The translations under genes and the position numbers were made by a program. This document shows, in pieces, positions 37,098-45,691 of a stretch of 64,000 nt of DNA; position 1 is the first letter of the stretch; each line of letters starts with the position of its first letter. Below the pieces are notes generated by a model. That model ran no database searches. It was not told the DNA's origin and saw only the letters and a list, made by a program, of their open reading frames with translations. Source of the stretch: Streptacidiphilus sp. PB12-B1b (GTDB taxonomy: Bacteria > Actinomycetota > Actinomycetes > Streptomycetales > Streptomycetaceae). Where the stretch lies: NCBI RefSeq assembly GCF_014084125.1, contig NZ_CP048405.1:2790001-2854000 (forward strand). Reading direction: 5' to 3'.

Positions 37098-38102
37098 TCA
37101 GCCCGCGGTGATCGCCCGCAGGCTCTCCTTGAGCGAGCCCATGGTCGCCAGCACCGCCGTCGGCTCGTAGCCGCAGTGCGCCATGCAGTTGTCGCAGCGC
37201 GGGTCCTTGCCGCGGCCGTAGGTGTCCCAGTCGGTGGTCTCCAGCAGCTCCTTGTAGGTCTCGGTGTAGCCGTCGCCCATCAGGTAGCAGGGCCTCTGCC
37301 AGCCCTTGAGCGAGTACGACGGGATCGCCCACGGGGTGCACTCGAAGTCGGTCTTCCCTTCGAGGAAGTCCAGGTAGAGCGCCGAGTGGTTGAGCCGCCA
37401 GTGCTTGCGGCGGCCGTCCGCGAAGGCCTTCTTGAACAGCTGCCTGGTCTGCTCCACGCCGAGGAAGCGGTCCTGGTCGGGGGCCTTCTCGTAGGCGTAG
37501 CCGGGGGAGATCTGCATCCGGTCGACCTTGAGGTCGTCGTTGAGGTACTGGAGCACCTCGATGACGTCCTGCGGGCTGTCGTTGTTGAAGAACGTCGAGT
37601 TGGTGAAGACGGCGAAGCCCGCGGCCTTGGCCTGCCGGATCGCCTCGACCGCCTGGTCGAAGACGCCGTCCTTGCTGACCGACTCGTCGTGCCGCTCGCG
37701 CAGCCCGTCGATGTGGACCATCCAGGCGAAGTTCCGGTGCGGCTTGAACTTGTGCAGGTGCTTGGGCAGCAGTACGGCATTGGTGCAGAGCACCACGAAC
37801 TTGCCCTTGGCCAGCAGCGCTCGGGTCATCTCGTCGATCTGCGGGTGCATCAGCGGTTCGCCGCCGGCCAGGGAGACCATCGGCGCCCCGGCCTCCTCGA
37901 CGGCGTCGACCACCTGCTGCACCGGCATGCGCCGCTTGAGCATGCTGGCCGGCTCCTGGATCTTGCCGCATCCGGCGCAGGCGAGATTGCAGGCGAAGAG
38001 GGGTTCGACCTCGACGATCAGCGGGAATTTGTCCCGACGCAGAACCTTCTGCTTGAGGAGGTATGTGCCCATCTTGACGGTCAGATTAAGTGGGAGTCCC
38101 AT
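37098..38102 (-). CDS. hpnH: Adenosylhopane synthase HpnH (radical SAM)
   Basis: A 334-residue radical SAM enzyme that adds the 5'-deoxyadenosyl radical to diploptene/hopene, the first side-chain step of C35 hopanoids. The cluster cysteines are in FACNLACAGCGK (Cys38, Cys42, Cys45), followed by VSLAGGEPLMHP (GGE motif). The C-terminus has extra cysteines (DPRCDNCMAHCGYE). Length and sequence, including FPLIVEVEPLFACNLACAGC, FTNSTFFNND and WRLNHSALYLDFLEGK, fit HpnH throughout. It is 17 kb from the rest of the hopanoid operon and on the opposite strand, divergent from a TetR gene with a perfect palindrome in between. Its product is the substrate of HpnG. Confidence 0.93.
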   Translation of the reverse strand: MGLPLNLTVKMGTYLLKQKVLRRDKFPLIVEVEPLFACNLACAGCGKIQEPASMLKRRMPVQQVVDAVEEAGAPMVSLAGGEPLMHPQIDEMTRALLAKGKFVVLCTNAVLLPKHLHKFKPHRNFAWMVHIDGLRERHDESVSKDGVFDQAVEAIRQAKAAGFAVFTNSTFFNNDSPQDVIEVLQYLNDDLKVDRMQISPGYAYEKAPDQDRFLGVEQTRQLFKKAFADGRRKHWRLNHSALYLDFLEGKTDFECTPWAIPSYSLKGWQRPCYLMGDGYTETYKELLETTDWDTYGRGKDPRCDNCMAHCGYEPTAVLATMGSLKESLRAITAG

Positions 38103-38152
38103 GATCCATGTCTCCGTTCCCCCGGGCCCCGGGAGTCGGTGCCCTCCACTAA

Positions 38153-38167
38153 CATACAGACTGTATG
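38153..38167. promoter_or_regulatory. Perfect palindrome between hpnH and the TetR gene
   Basis: CATACAG-A-CTGTATG is a perfect 15-bp dyad, 50 bp upstream of the hpnH ATG. It overlaps the first possible ATG of the TetR gene (38165). This favours the later TetR start at 38183, leaving the dyad as operator. Size and form are typical of TetR sites. Confidence 0.65.
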
Positions 38168-38182
38168 GAACAGGATGAAGGT

Positions 38183-38842
38183 ATGTCGGTACCCCGGATA
38201 CGGCGGAGTCGTCGCGCGGACCATGTCGCGGACACCCGGCGCGCGCTGGTGTGCGCCGCGCGCGAGCTGTTCGCCGAGCGCGGCTACGCCGCCACCGGCA
38301 CGGAGGACATCGTGGCGTCCGCGCACGTCACCAGGGGTGCGCTCTACCACCACTTCAAGGACAAGGCCGACCTGTTCCGGGCGGTGATGGCCGAGTGCGC
38401 CGCCGAGATGGCGGAGCGCCTGGTCGCCCAGGAGACGGCCCGGGCGGAGCAGGAGCAGGGCGACGCCTGGCAGCTGCTGCGCAGCGGCTTCCAGTCGTTC
38501 CTGGACGCCTGCAACGACCGGGACTTCCAGCGGATCGTACTCGTGGAGGGCCCGGCCGTGCTGGGCCACAGCGCCTGGGACGCGCTGGTCGAGGAGCACG
38601 GCTACGTGCTGCTGGCCGAGGCGCTGACCGAGGCCATCGCCGAGGGGAACGTCGAGCCGATGCCGGTCGCGCCGCTGACCAGGATGCTGGCGGCGCTGAT
38701 CTCCGAGGCCAGCCTGTACATCGCCCGCGCCGAGGACCACGACCTGGCGCGCGAGGAGGCCGGGCAGGTGCTGGAGCGGATGCTCGCCGGACTCGGCCGC
38801 GCCCCGGGCGTGTCGCTGGGCCGGATGGAGTCCATCGGCTGA
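38183..38842 (+). CDS. TetR-family regulator next to hpnH
   Basis: A 219-residue TetR protein. The HTH is at about residues 18-62 (TRRALVCAARELFAERGYAATGTEDIVASAHVTRGALYHHFKDKADLF). The C-terminal domain (FQRIVLVEGPAVLGHSAWDALVEEHGYVLLAEALTEAI) is of the TetR_C_39-like type. ATG 38183 with AGGA 8-11 nt upstream is preferred; ATG 38165 is in frame but lies in the CATACAGACTGTATG palindrome. It is divergent from hpnH and lies 115 bp upstream of the monooxygenase operon, so it could control either or both; the two candidate operators differ in sequence. Confidence 0.88.
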   Translation: MSVPRIRRSRRADHVADTRRALVCAARELFAERGYAATGTEDIVASAHVTRGALYHHFKDKADLFRAVMAECAAEMAERLVAQETARAEQEQGDAWQLLRSGFQSFLDACNDRDFQRIVLVEGPAVLGHSAWDALVEEHGYVLLAEALTEAIAEGNVEPMPVAPLTRMLAALISEASLYIARAEDHDLAREEAGQVLERMLAGLGRAPGVSLGRMESIG

Positions 38843-38898
38843 CCGCCGGATCGGGGCGGCCCCGACTCTTCCCGTGTCGGGGCGCGTGCCCTACTCTC

Positions 38899-38930
38899 CT
38901 GATTGTGCCACTGATTACTGGCACAATCAG
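38899..38930. promoter_or_regulatory. Perfect 12-bp inverted repeat upstream of the monooxygenase operon
   Basis: CTGATTGTGCCA (38899-38910) and its exact complement TGGCACAATCAG (38919-38930) flank an 8-bp centre, CTGATTAC. The site is 27 bp before the monooxygenase ATG and 56 bp after the TetR stop. It could act as an operator or, as RNA, as a hairpin. The low GC for this genome and the placement right before the start favour a repressor site over a terminator. Confidence 0.6.
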
Positions 38931-38957
38931 CGATGTCGACCCGGCAGGAGGCACCCG

Positions 38958-40544
38958 ATGGCGCGCAGCGAAACGCCCGGCCCCGCGACGGCCCCCACCC
39001 CGGGCGACGCGCCCGGCGGCGAGCCGGTCCGGCACGTCCGGGTGGCGGTGATCGGCTCCGGCTTCGGCGGGCTGGGCGCGGCCGTGCGGCTGCGCCAGGA
39101 GGGCGTCACCGACTTCGTCGTCCTGGAGCGGGCCGCCTCCGTCGGCGGCACCTGGCGGGACAACAGCTATCCCGGCTGCGCCTGCGACGTGCCCTCGCAC
39201 CTGTACTCCTTCTCCTTCGCGCCCAACCCCGACTGGCCGCGGACCTTCTCCGGCCAGCCGGAGATCCGGGCCTACCTGGAGCGCATCGCCGACCGCTTCG
39301 ACCTGCGCGGCCACCTGCGCCTGGAGCACGAGGTGCTGGCCGCCCGCTGGGACGCCGCCGCCGCGCGCTGGCAGCTGGAGACCAGCCGCGGCCGCTACAG
39401 CGCCGACGTGCTGGTCGCCGCCTGCGGGCCGCTGTCCGACCCGGCCGTGCCCGACCTGCCCGGCCTGGCGGAGTTCCCCGGCGAGGTGTTCCACTCCGCC
39501 CGCTGGGACCACGGCTACGACCTGGCCGGGAAGCGGGTCGCGGTGGTCGGCACCGGCGCGTCCGCCATCCAGATCGTCCCGATGATCCAGCCGCAGGTCG
39601 GCCGGCTGGTGCTGTTCCAGCGCACCCCGCCGTGGGTGATGCCGCGCATGGACCGCGACATCACCTCCGCCGAGCGCTGGGTCTACCGCCGGGTCCCCGC
39701 CGCCCAGCGCGCCCTGCGCACCGCCCTGTGGACCCTGCGCGAGTACCAGGTGGGGGCGTTCGTGAAGCGCCCGGGCCTGCTCCGGGCCGCCCAGGCGCTG
39801 GCCAAGCGCAACATCGACCAGCACGTCAAGGACCCGGCGCTGCGGGCCAGGCTCACCCCGGACTACCGCTTCGGCTGCAAGCGCGTGCTGCTGTCCAACA
39901 CCTACTACCCGGCGCTGGCGCAGCCCAATGTGGACGTCGTGGCCTCCGGCCTGCGCGAGGTGCGCGGCAGCACGGTGGTGGCCGCCGACGGCACCGAGCA
40001 CGAGGTGGACGCCATCGTCTTCAGCACCGGCTTCCACGTCACCGACATGCCGATCGGCTCGCGGATCACCGGCGCCTCCGGCCGCACCCTGGCCGAGGAG
40101 TGGAAGGACGGCATGGCCGCGCTGCGCGGCACCACCGTCAGCGGCTTCCCCAATCTGCTGATGGTCATCGGCCCCAACACCGGCCTGGGCAACAGCTCGA
40201 TGGTGCTGATGATCGAGTCGCAGCTGAACTACCTCGCGGACTACCTGCGCTCGCTGGACGCCCACGGGCTGCGCGCCCTGGACGCCACCCCCGGCGCCCA
40301 GCGCCGCTGGAACGACGAGGTGCAGCGGCGGATGACCCGCACCGTCTGGACCACCGGCGGCTGCCAGAGCTGGTACCTGGACGCCAACGGGCGCAACACC
40401 TCGCTCTGGCCGAGCACCACCGCACACTTCCGCCGCGAGACCCGCAGGATCGACCTGTCCGAGTACGACCGCATCCGCGACGCCGCCCCGGCCGGGAACC
40501 CGCCCGCCGCGAGCGCCGTCGACGCCGAGCCCGCCCGCGCCTGA
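38958..40544 (+). CDS. Baeyer-Villiger-type flavin monooxygenase
   Basis: A 528-residue FAD/NADPH enzyme. The first dinucleotide motif is VAVIGSGFGGLGAAVRL (about residue 31), and the second is VAVVGTGASAIQIVP. Between them lies the Baeyer-Villiger fingerprint FPGEVFHSARWDHG, matching FxGxxxHxxxW with D at the usual final P/D position. GTWRDNSYPGCACDVPSHLYSFSF is also typical. Family members insert oxygen into ketones to give esters or lactones, or oxidise heteroatoms. Start ATG 38958 follows CAGGAGGC. It forms an operon with the SDR gene 16 nt downstream. The pair resembles mymA-sadH of Mycobacterium tuberculosis in content, which is memory-based. Confidence 0.92.
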   Translation: MARSETPGPATAPTPGDAPGGEPVRHVRVAVIGSGFGGLGAAVRLRQEGVTDFVVLERAASVGGTWRDNSYPGCACDVPSHLYSFSFAPNPDWPRTFSGQPEIRAYLERIADRFDLRGHLRLEHEVLAARWDAAAARWQLETSRGRYSADVLVAACGPLSDPAVPDLPGLAEFPGEVFHSARWDHGYDLAGKRVAVVGTGASAIQIVPMIQPQVGRLVLFQRTPPWVMPRMDRDITSAERWVYRRVPAAQRALRTALWTLREYQVGAFVKRPGLLRAAQALAKRNIDQHVKDPALRARLTPDYRFGCKRVLLSNTYYPALAQPNVDVVASGLREVRGSTVVAADGTEHEVDAIVFSTGFHVTDMPIGSRITGASGRTLAEEWKDGMAALRGTTVSGFPNLLMVIGPNTGLGNSSMVLMIESQLNYLADYLRSLDAHGLRALDATPGAQRRWNDEVQRRMTRTVWTTGGCQSWYLDANGRNTSLWPSTTAHFRRETRRIDLSEYDRIRDAAPAGNPPAASAVDAEPARA

Positions 40545-40560
40545 GAGGACCCACCCCCCC

Positions 40561-41460
40561 ATGAGCACAGACTCGCTTTCCGGCCAGGTCGCCGTGGTCA
40601 CCGGCGCCGCCCGCGGCGTCGGCGCGGAGCTGGCCCGCACCCTGGCCGCCCGCGGCGCCCGGGTCGCCCTTGTCGGCCTGGAGCCCGAGGAGCTGAAGGC
40701 CACCGCCGCCGCCTGCGGCCCGGACGCCGACTGGTGGCAGGCGGACGTCACCGACGCCGAGGCCATGTCCGCCGCCGCCGCCGAGATCACCCAGCGCTAC
40801 GGCCGGGTGGACGTGGTGGTCGCCAACGCCGGCATCGCCGCCGGCGGTCTGTTCCAGGACTCCGACATGGACACCTGGCGGCGCGTGGTCGAGGTCAACC
40901 TGCTCGGCAGCGCCACCACCGCCCGGGCGTTCCTGCCCGCGCTGGTCGCCTCGCGCGGCTACCTGCTGCAGATCGCCTCGCTGGCGGCGATGACCCCGGC
41001 GCCGCTGATGACCGCCTACTGCGCCAGCAAGTCCGGCGTGGAGGCGTTCGCGCACGCGCTGCGTGCCGAGGTCGCCAACCAGGGCGTCCGGGTCGGCGTC
41101 GGCTACCTCAGCTGGACCGACACCGACATGGTGCGCGGCGCCGACGAGGACGAGGTGATGCGGGACATGCGGGCGAGCCTGCCGTGGCCGACCAACCGGA
41201 CCTACCCGCTGGAGCCCGCGGTGCAGCGGATCGCGGACGGCATCGCCCGCCGCTCGGTCCATGTCTACGCCCAGGGCTGGCTGCGCGGCTACCAGTTGAT
41301 GCGCGGTCAGATCCCGCTGTTCCTGGGCCGGTTCGCGCCGATCAAGCTGCGCGGGCTGGAGCCCAGGCTGCGCGAGAGCGCCGCCGCCCGGCGCGGGCTC
41401 GTCGGCCGCGGCGGTGCGGCGGACGAGGCCGCGCGGGCGCAGCGCCGGGTGTCGGGCTGA
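40561..41460 (+). CDS. Short-chain dehydrogenase/reductase (SadH-like)
   Basis: A 299-residue SDR: VAVVTGAARGVGAELARTLA, VVVANAGIAAGG, and the catalytic Ser/Tyr/Lys in LQIASLAAMTPAPLMTAYCASKSG. The C-terminal extension (RRSVHVYAQGWLRGYQLMRGQIPLFLGRFAPIKLRG) is longer than in classical SDRs and hydrophobic, as in the SadH/lipid-associated group. It likely oxidises an alcohol to the ketone used by the adjacent monooxygenase, or the reverse. Start ATG 40561, 16 nt after the monooxygenase stop. Same operon, same inferred operator at 38899-38930. Confidence 0.9.
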   Translation: MSTDSLSGQVAVVTGAARGVGAELARTLAARGARVALVGLEPEELKATAAACGPDADWWQADVTDAEAMSAAAAEITQRYGRVDVVVANAGIAAGGLFQDSDMDTWRRVVEVNLLGSATTARAFLPALVASRGYLLQIASLAAMTPAPLMTAYCASKSGVEAFAHALRAEVANQGVRVGVGYLSWTDTDMVRGADEDEVMRDMRASLPWPTNRTYPLEPAVQRIADGIARRSVHVYAQGWLRGYQLMRGQIPLFLGRFAPIKLRGLEPRLRESAAARRGLVGRGGAADEAARAQRRVSG

Positions 41461-41478
41461 ACTACCTCATGTAGAGGC

Positions 41479-42303
41479 TCAGTTGAGGGTGTCCGGGTGC
41501 GGTCCGGTGCGCAGCCCGCGCTCCAGGCCGGCGACGGCCGCCAGGTCCTCGGCGGTCAGCTCGAAGCCGAAGAGGTCGGCGTTCTCGCTGATCCGCGCCG
41601 GGGTCACCGACTTGGGAATCACCACATTGCCCAGCTGCAGGTGCCAGCGCAGGATCACCTGCGCCGGGGTCCGGCCCAGCCGCGCGGCGATGGCGGTGAT
41701 CACCGGGTCGTCCAGCAGCGTGCCGCGGGCCAGCGGGCTCCACGCCTCGGTGGCGATGCCGTGCTCGGCGTGGAACGCCCGCAGCTCGTCCTGCTGCAGC
41801 CACGGGTGCAGCTCGATCTGGTTGACGGCCGGGACCACGCCGGTCTCGTCCAGCAGCCGACGCAGGTGCGCGGGCTGGAAGTTGGACACGCCGACGGCCC
41901 GGGTGCGGCCGTCGGCCAGCAGCTTCTCGAAGGCGCGCCAGGTGTCGACGTAGAGGTCCCGGGCGGGCAGCGGCCAGTGGATGAGGTACAGGTCGACGTA
42001 GTCCAGGCCGAGCTGCTCCAGGCTGTCGTCGAACGCGGCGAGGGCGCTGTCGTAGCCCCGGTGGGCACTGTTGCCCAGCTTGGTGGTCACGAACAGCTCG
42101 TCGCGGGCGATCCCGGACTCGGCGATGGCCCGGCCCACGCCCTTCTCGTTGGCGTACAGCGCGGCCGTGTCGATGGAGCGGTATCCGGCGCGCAGAGCGG
42201 TGCCGACGGCCTCGGCGGTCTCGCCGTCCGGCACCTTGAACACGCCGAAGCCGAGCTGGGGGATCCGTACGCCGTTGTTGAGGGTGACGTCGGGGATGGT
42301 CAT
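41479..42303 (-). CDS. Aldo/keto reductase
   Basis: A 274-residue AKR (AKR5-like, 2,5-diketo-D-gluconate reductase group). Catalytic tetrad residues are visible: Asp in SIDTAALYANEKGVG with its Tyr, Lys in FVTTKLGNS and His in LIHWPLPARD. The NADPH motif is VVIPKSVTPARISENADLFGFEL. It reduces carbonyl compounds, with substrate unknown. Start ATG 42303. It is convergent with the monooxygenase-SDR operon, with 18 bp between stops, and is followed upstream by a co-oriented cupin gene 158 bp away. Confidence 0.92.
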   Translation of the reverse strand: MTIPDVTLNNGVRIPQLGFGVFKVPDGETAEAVGTALRAGYRSIDTAALYANEKGVGRAIAESGIARDELFVTTKLGNSAHRGYDSALAAFDDSLEQLGLDYVDLYLIHWPLPARDLYVDTWRAFEKLLADGRTRAVGVSNFQPAHLRRLLDETGVVPAVNQIELHPWLQQDELRAFHAEHGIATEAWSPLARGTLLDDPVITAIAARLGRTPAQVILRWHLQLGNVVIPKSVTPARISENADLFGFELTAEDLAAVAGLERGLRTGPHPDTLN

Positions 42304-42461
42304 CTGGGCGTCTCTTCTCTTCGTTCGCAGCTGGCGTCCGCACCGGTGTCGCGGTGCGGCGGGCACCGTGCCAAGCTAGTTGCACACGCTGTTTATTGCA
42401 ACTGCAAGCTTGTGTTCGGCGGCGGTACCGGCGGCGGCCGCGGCCCGGTCGGCGTGCGGGC

Positions 42462-42833
42462 TCAGCCCAGGATCTCGGCCGCCCTGGTCAGCGGCCCGCC
42501 CTGGTCGCCGGTGTTGAGCACACCGGCCGGTTCCAGCAGCAGGATCGCGGTCTCCTCCTCTGCCACCGGGCAGTGCTCGACGCCCCGGGGCACCACGTAC
42601 AGCTCGCCCGGCCCCAGCACGACATCGCCGTCCCGCAGCCGGATGGTCAGCCGCCCGCTGATGACCAGGAAGAACTCGTCGGTCTCGGCATGGGTGTGCC
42701 AGATGAACTCGCCCTTCAGCTTGGCGAGCTTGACCTCGTAGTCGTTGAGATCGGCCACCTTCTTCTGCGCCCAGAGGTCGCTGAACCGGGCGAGCTTCTC
42801 GGCGATGTTGACGGGTGCGCTGGGTTCGGTCAT
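42462..42833 (-). CDS. Small cupin protein
   Basis: A 123-residue single-domain cupin. Motif 1 is GEFIWHTHAETDEFFLVISGRLTI (His-X-His, Glu as metal ligands), and motif 2 is GPGELYVVPRGVEHCPV (fourth ligand His). Such proteins bind a divalent metal and may act as dioxygenases, isomerases or sugar-binding proteins. The function is unassigned. Start ATG 42833. It lies between the AKR gene and the FUSC-family gene on the same strand. Confidence 0.85.
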   Translation of the reverse strand: MTEPSAPVNIAEKLARFSDLWAQKKVADLNDYEVKLAKLKGEFIWHTHAETDEFFLVISGRLTIRLRDGDVVLGPGELYVVPRGVEHCPVAEEETAILLLEPAGVLNTGDQGGPLTRAAEILG

Positions 42834-42911
42834 GCCACCAGCATGCCTGCGGCCGTGGCCGTGGGTCCGGCACTTTCCTTCACTGGTGGGGGAGTCGGGC
42901 GAAGTTGCCGG

Positions 42912-45008
42912 TCACTGGTCGGCGAGCGCGCCGGACAGGCCCTCCAGGGCCTCGGCCAGCAGCCCGGCATCGCGGTGGAGCAGCGCGCCGGGCGAGGCCG
43001 AGGCCGGATCGGAGTCCTCGGCGGGCAGCTCCCGCGCCCACTCCTCGTACTGCGCGCGCACCGGCCCGAGGTCGACCGGGCCGCCCGCCCGGATCTGCCG
43101 CGCGGCCCGCGCGGTCTGCTCGCGCAGGCCCGCCGCGAAGCGCGCCGCGCCGGGGACCGGCTGTGCGTCCGCCGCCGGGAGGTGCGCCTCCATCAGCATG
43201 ACGGCGCGCCCCAGCGCGGCCATGGCCGCCCGGGCGTCCGCCAGTTGGGCGGTGCCCAGGCCGCGGTGGCGCACCGGCTCGACGGCCGCCTGGTCGCTGG
43301 CCGTGCCCAGCTCGCTCCGGGTCTGCCGATAGCCGAGCAGCGCCTCGCGCACCACCGCCGGGCCCTTGGCCGAGGGCTCCGCGTAGGCGTCGACGGCCGC
43401 CGCCGCATAGGCGCCCCCGGCCTCGACGTAGGCGGCCAGCCGGTCCGGCAGCCGAACCGTCTGCCAGGTCGGGAAGACGGCGTACGCGGCCAGCGCGATC
43501 AGCCCGCCGAGCAGCGTCAACAGCACCCGGTCGGCGACGGTCGAGGTGATCCCCGTGCCGTCCATGGCCAGCAGGAAGACCACGTACCCGGTGATGCAGG
43601 TGCTCATCGCCGCGTAGCCGGAGCGCATCAGCAGGTAGGCCCCGCCGATGGAGAGCACCGCCAGCGCCGCGCAGATCCACACGCTCGGGTGGGTGGCCAG
43701 GATGATCGCGGTGGTGACGGCGACCCCCAGCACCGTGCCCGCGACCCGGGCCACGCCCCGGGTGTAGGTCTGCGAGAAGTCCGGCCGTATCACCATCACC
43801 GCCGTCATCGGGGCCCAGTAGCCGTGCGAGACCGGCAGCGACCGGCCCAGGATCTCCCCCAGCGCGGCCACCACCGCCAGCCGCACGGCGTGCCGCAGCA
43901 CCGGCGAGGACCAGTCCCAGTGCCGCCGCAGGGCGTGCAGCAGCGCCGGCAGCAGCTGCCGCAGCGACGGCCGGGGGAGGTGGCCGGGCGCGGCGGCCCC
44001 GCCCCCGACCGGGTCGCCCCGGTCCACCGCGTCGACCGCGTCGGCGGCCTCGGCGAGCAGCCCGATCAGCTTCAGCGCCGCCTGCCGCCCGGCCCCCTCC
44101 AGCACCGGCCCGGACTTGGGCACGGTCAGCGCCCGGTAGGTCCGCTCGGGGACGGCGGCCGGGCGGCCGGTGCGGATCGAGCGGGCGACGGCGTCCAGCA
44201 TCTCGGCCGCCGCGCCCATCAGCTCCCGGGCCCGGTCGCGCTGCGGGCCCTCCTCGTCCGCGCCGACCCGGGGGTCGGCCATGGCGGCCAGCACCGGCCG
44301 GATCCGCTCGGCGTAGCTGCGCATCCCGGCCAGCTCCGCCGGGCGGCGGCGGGCCTGGGCGGGGCTCAGCGCGGCCGCCCGGCGGGCGTTCATCAGCGGA
44401 TCGGGGTCGAAGGCCGCGAAGGGGTCGTGCCGCAGCCGCCGCGCGTAGTCCGCCAGCGAGGCGTAGGCGTCGGCCAGGGCGTCCCGCCGGGCGGCCCAGC
44501 GGCGTCCCGGCCATACCGCCGCCAGCGTCGCCTGGACCAGCCCGCCGGCGGCGACGTAGCCGGCGTGCTCGGCCGCCTGGGCGACGTTCTCCGGCAGCGT
44601 CACGATGATCAGCATCACCGACACCGTGGTGGACGCCACCACGCCCGCCGTCTGCCCCAGCACCCAGGCCAGCCCGGCGGCGAACGCCCACAGCGCCAGC
44701 ACCAGCACGAACAGCGGCGGCCAGGGGGAGGCCAGGTAGCCGACGAAGGAGCTGGCGGCCAGCCCGGCGGCGGCGTACAGCGCCAGGATCGGGCGCGGAC
44801 GGAAGCTGCGCTGGTAGGTGGCGGTCCCGGCGATGAACGCGCCCAGCGCGGCCGAGGTCGCCAGCGACGGCCGCCCCAGCCAGAGCGCCCCGAACAGCAC
44901 GATGCCGACGCCCAGCATCCCGCGCAGCACCTGCAGCGGCTCGTTGACGGTGCGCTCCAGGTGCAGGCCGGAGCGGAGGCTGGACTTCAGGGCCGGGGAC
45001 CAGGGCAT
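42912..45008 (-). CDS. FUSC-family (aromatic acid exporter/YccS-like) membrane protein
   Basis: A 698-residue protein. It has two clusters of membrane helices, at about residues 25-165 (LRGMLGVGIVLFGALWLG, FVLVLALWAFAAGLAWVLGQTAGVVASTTVSVMLIIV) and about 365-510 (AVRLAVVAALGEILGRSL, GYWAPMTAVMVIRPDFSQTYTRGVARVAGTVLGVAV). A soluble helical domain separates them and another forms the C-terminus. The second cluster has the FUSC_2 signature W-x-P-h-T-x-x-h-x-h-x-P. Family members are efflux components for aromatic acids. Start ATG 45008. The substrate is unknown. Confidence 0.88.
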   Translation of the reverse strand: MPWSPALKSSLRSGLHLERTVNEPLQVLRGMLGVGIVLFGALWLGRPSLATSAALGAFIAGTATYQRSFRPRPILALYAAAGLAASSFVGYLASPWPPLFVLVLALWAFAAGLAWVLGQTAGVVASTTVSVMLIIVTLPENVAQAAEHAGYVAAGGLVQATLAAVWPGRRWAARRDALADAYASLADYARRLRHDPFAAFDPDPLMNARRAAALSPAQARRRPAELAGMRSYAERIRPVLAAMADPRVGADEEGPQRDRARELMGAAAEMLDAVARSIRTGRPAAVPERTYRALTVPKSGPVLEGAGRQAALKLIGLLAEAADAVDAVDRGDPVGGGAAAPGHLPRPSLRQLLPALLHALRRHWDWSSPVLRHAVRLAVVAALGEILGRSLPVSHGYWAPMTAVMVIRPDFSQTYTRGVARVAGTVLGVAVTTAIILATHPSVWICAALAVLSIGGAYLLMRSGYAAMSTCITGYVVFLLAMDGTGITSTVADRVLLTLLGGLIALAAYAVFPTWQTVRLPDRLAAYVEAGGAYAAAAVDAYAEPSAKGPAVVREALLGYRQTRSELGTASDQAAVEPVRHRGLGTAQLADARAAMAALGRAVMLMEAHLPAADAQPVPGAARFAAGLREQTARAARQIRAGGPVDLGPVRAQYEEWARELPAEDSDPASASPGALLHRDAGLLAEALEGLSGALADQ

Positions 45009-45094
45009 GTCCAGAGCCTAGAGGGCGGCCCGGCCGACCCCGCGCCGATGCCGCCCCCGGCTCGCCCGGTGTCCGCGCCCCCGCCCCGGCGGCG

Positions 45095-45691
45095 TCAGCG
45101 CGGGCGCTCGTTCCAGGCGGCCACGGCGGCCTGCCCGTGCTCGGCGCCCAGGCGGCTCATGGTGCCGGTGGCCAGCAGGAACAGCGCCCCGGCGGACGGC
45201 GGCAGGCCGAGGTAGCGCGCGGTGAGGACGCGCAGGATGTGCGCGTGCGCCACCAGTACGACGTCGCGCTCCGACTCGCGCAGCGCGGCGTGCACGGTGG
45301 CCAGCACCCGGTCGGCCCGGGCCCCGATCTGCTCGGGGGTCTCGCCGGGGTGCCCCTCCGGGCCGGGGGTGACGCCGTCGGTCCACAGGTTCCAGTCCGG
45401 ACGGGTGCGGTGGATGTCGACGGTGGTGACGCCCTCGTAGCCGCCGTAGTCCCACTCGTGCAGGTCCGGCTCGATCCGCACCGGGTCCAGTCCGGCCAGC
45501 TTGGCCGTGCTGCGGGCGCGCTCCAGCGGGCTGCACAGGGTCAGCCCGATGTCGTGCCGCGCCAGCATCGGGGCCAGCGCCCGGGCCTGCTCCTCGCCCT
45601 GGGGCAGCAACGGGAGATCGGTGTAGCTGGTGTGCCGTCCGTCGCGGCTCCACTCGGTCGCGCCGTGCCGGATCAGGATCACGTCACCCAT
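45095..45691 (-). CDS. Histidine phosphatase (phosphoglycerate mutase-like)
   Basis: A 198-residue branch-1 histidine phosphatase. The nucleophile motif is LIRHGATEWSRDGRHTSYTDLPLLPQG (RHG at residues 8-10). LCSPLERARSTAKLAGL supplies the second Arg, LHEWDYGGYEG the acid, and VVLVAHAHILRVLTARYLGL the second catalytic His. It dephosphorylates a small metabolite; many relatives are annotated as acid phosphatases. Start ATG 45691. A monocistronic gene downstream of a 430-bp noncoding region. Confidence 0.9.
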   Translation of the reverse strand: MGDVILIRHGATEWSRDGRHTSYTDLPLLPQGEEQARALAPMLARHDIGLTLCSPLERARSTAKLAGLDPVRIEPDLHEWDYGGYEGVTTVDIHRTRPDWNLWTDGVTPGPEGHPGETPEQIGARADRVLATVHAALRESERDVVLVAHAHILRVLTARYLGLPPSAGALFLLATGTMSRLGAEHGQAAVAAWNERPR

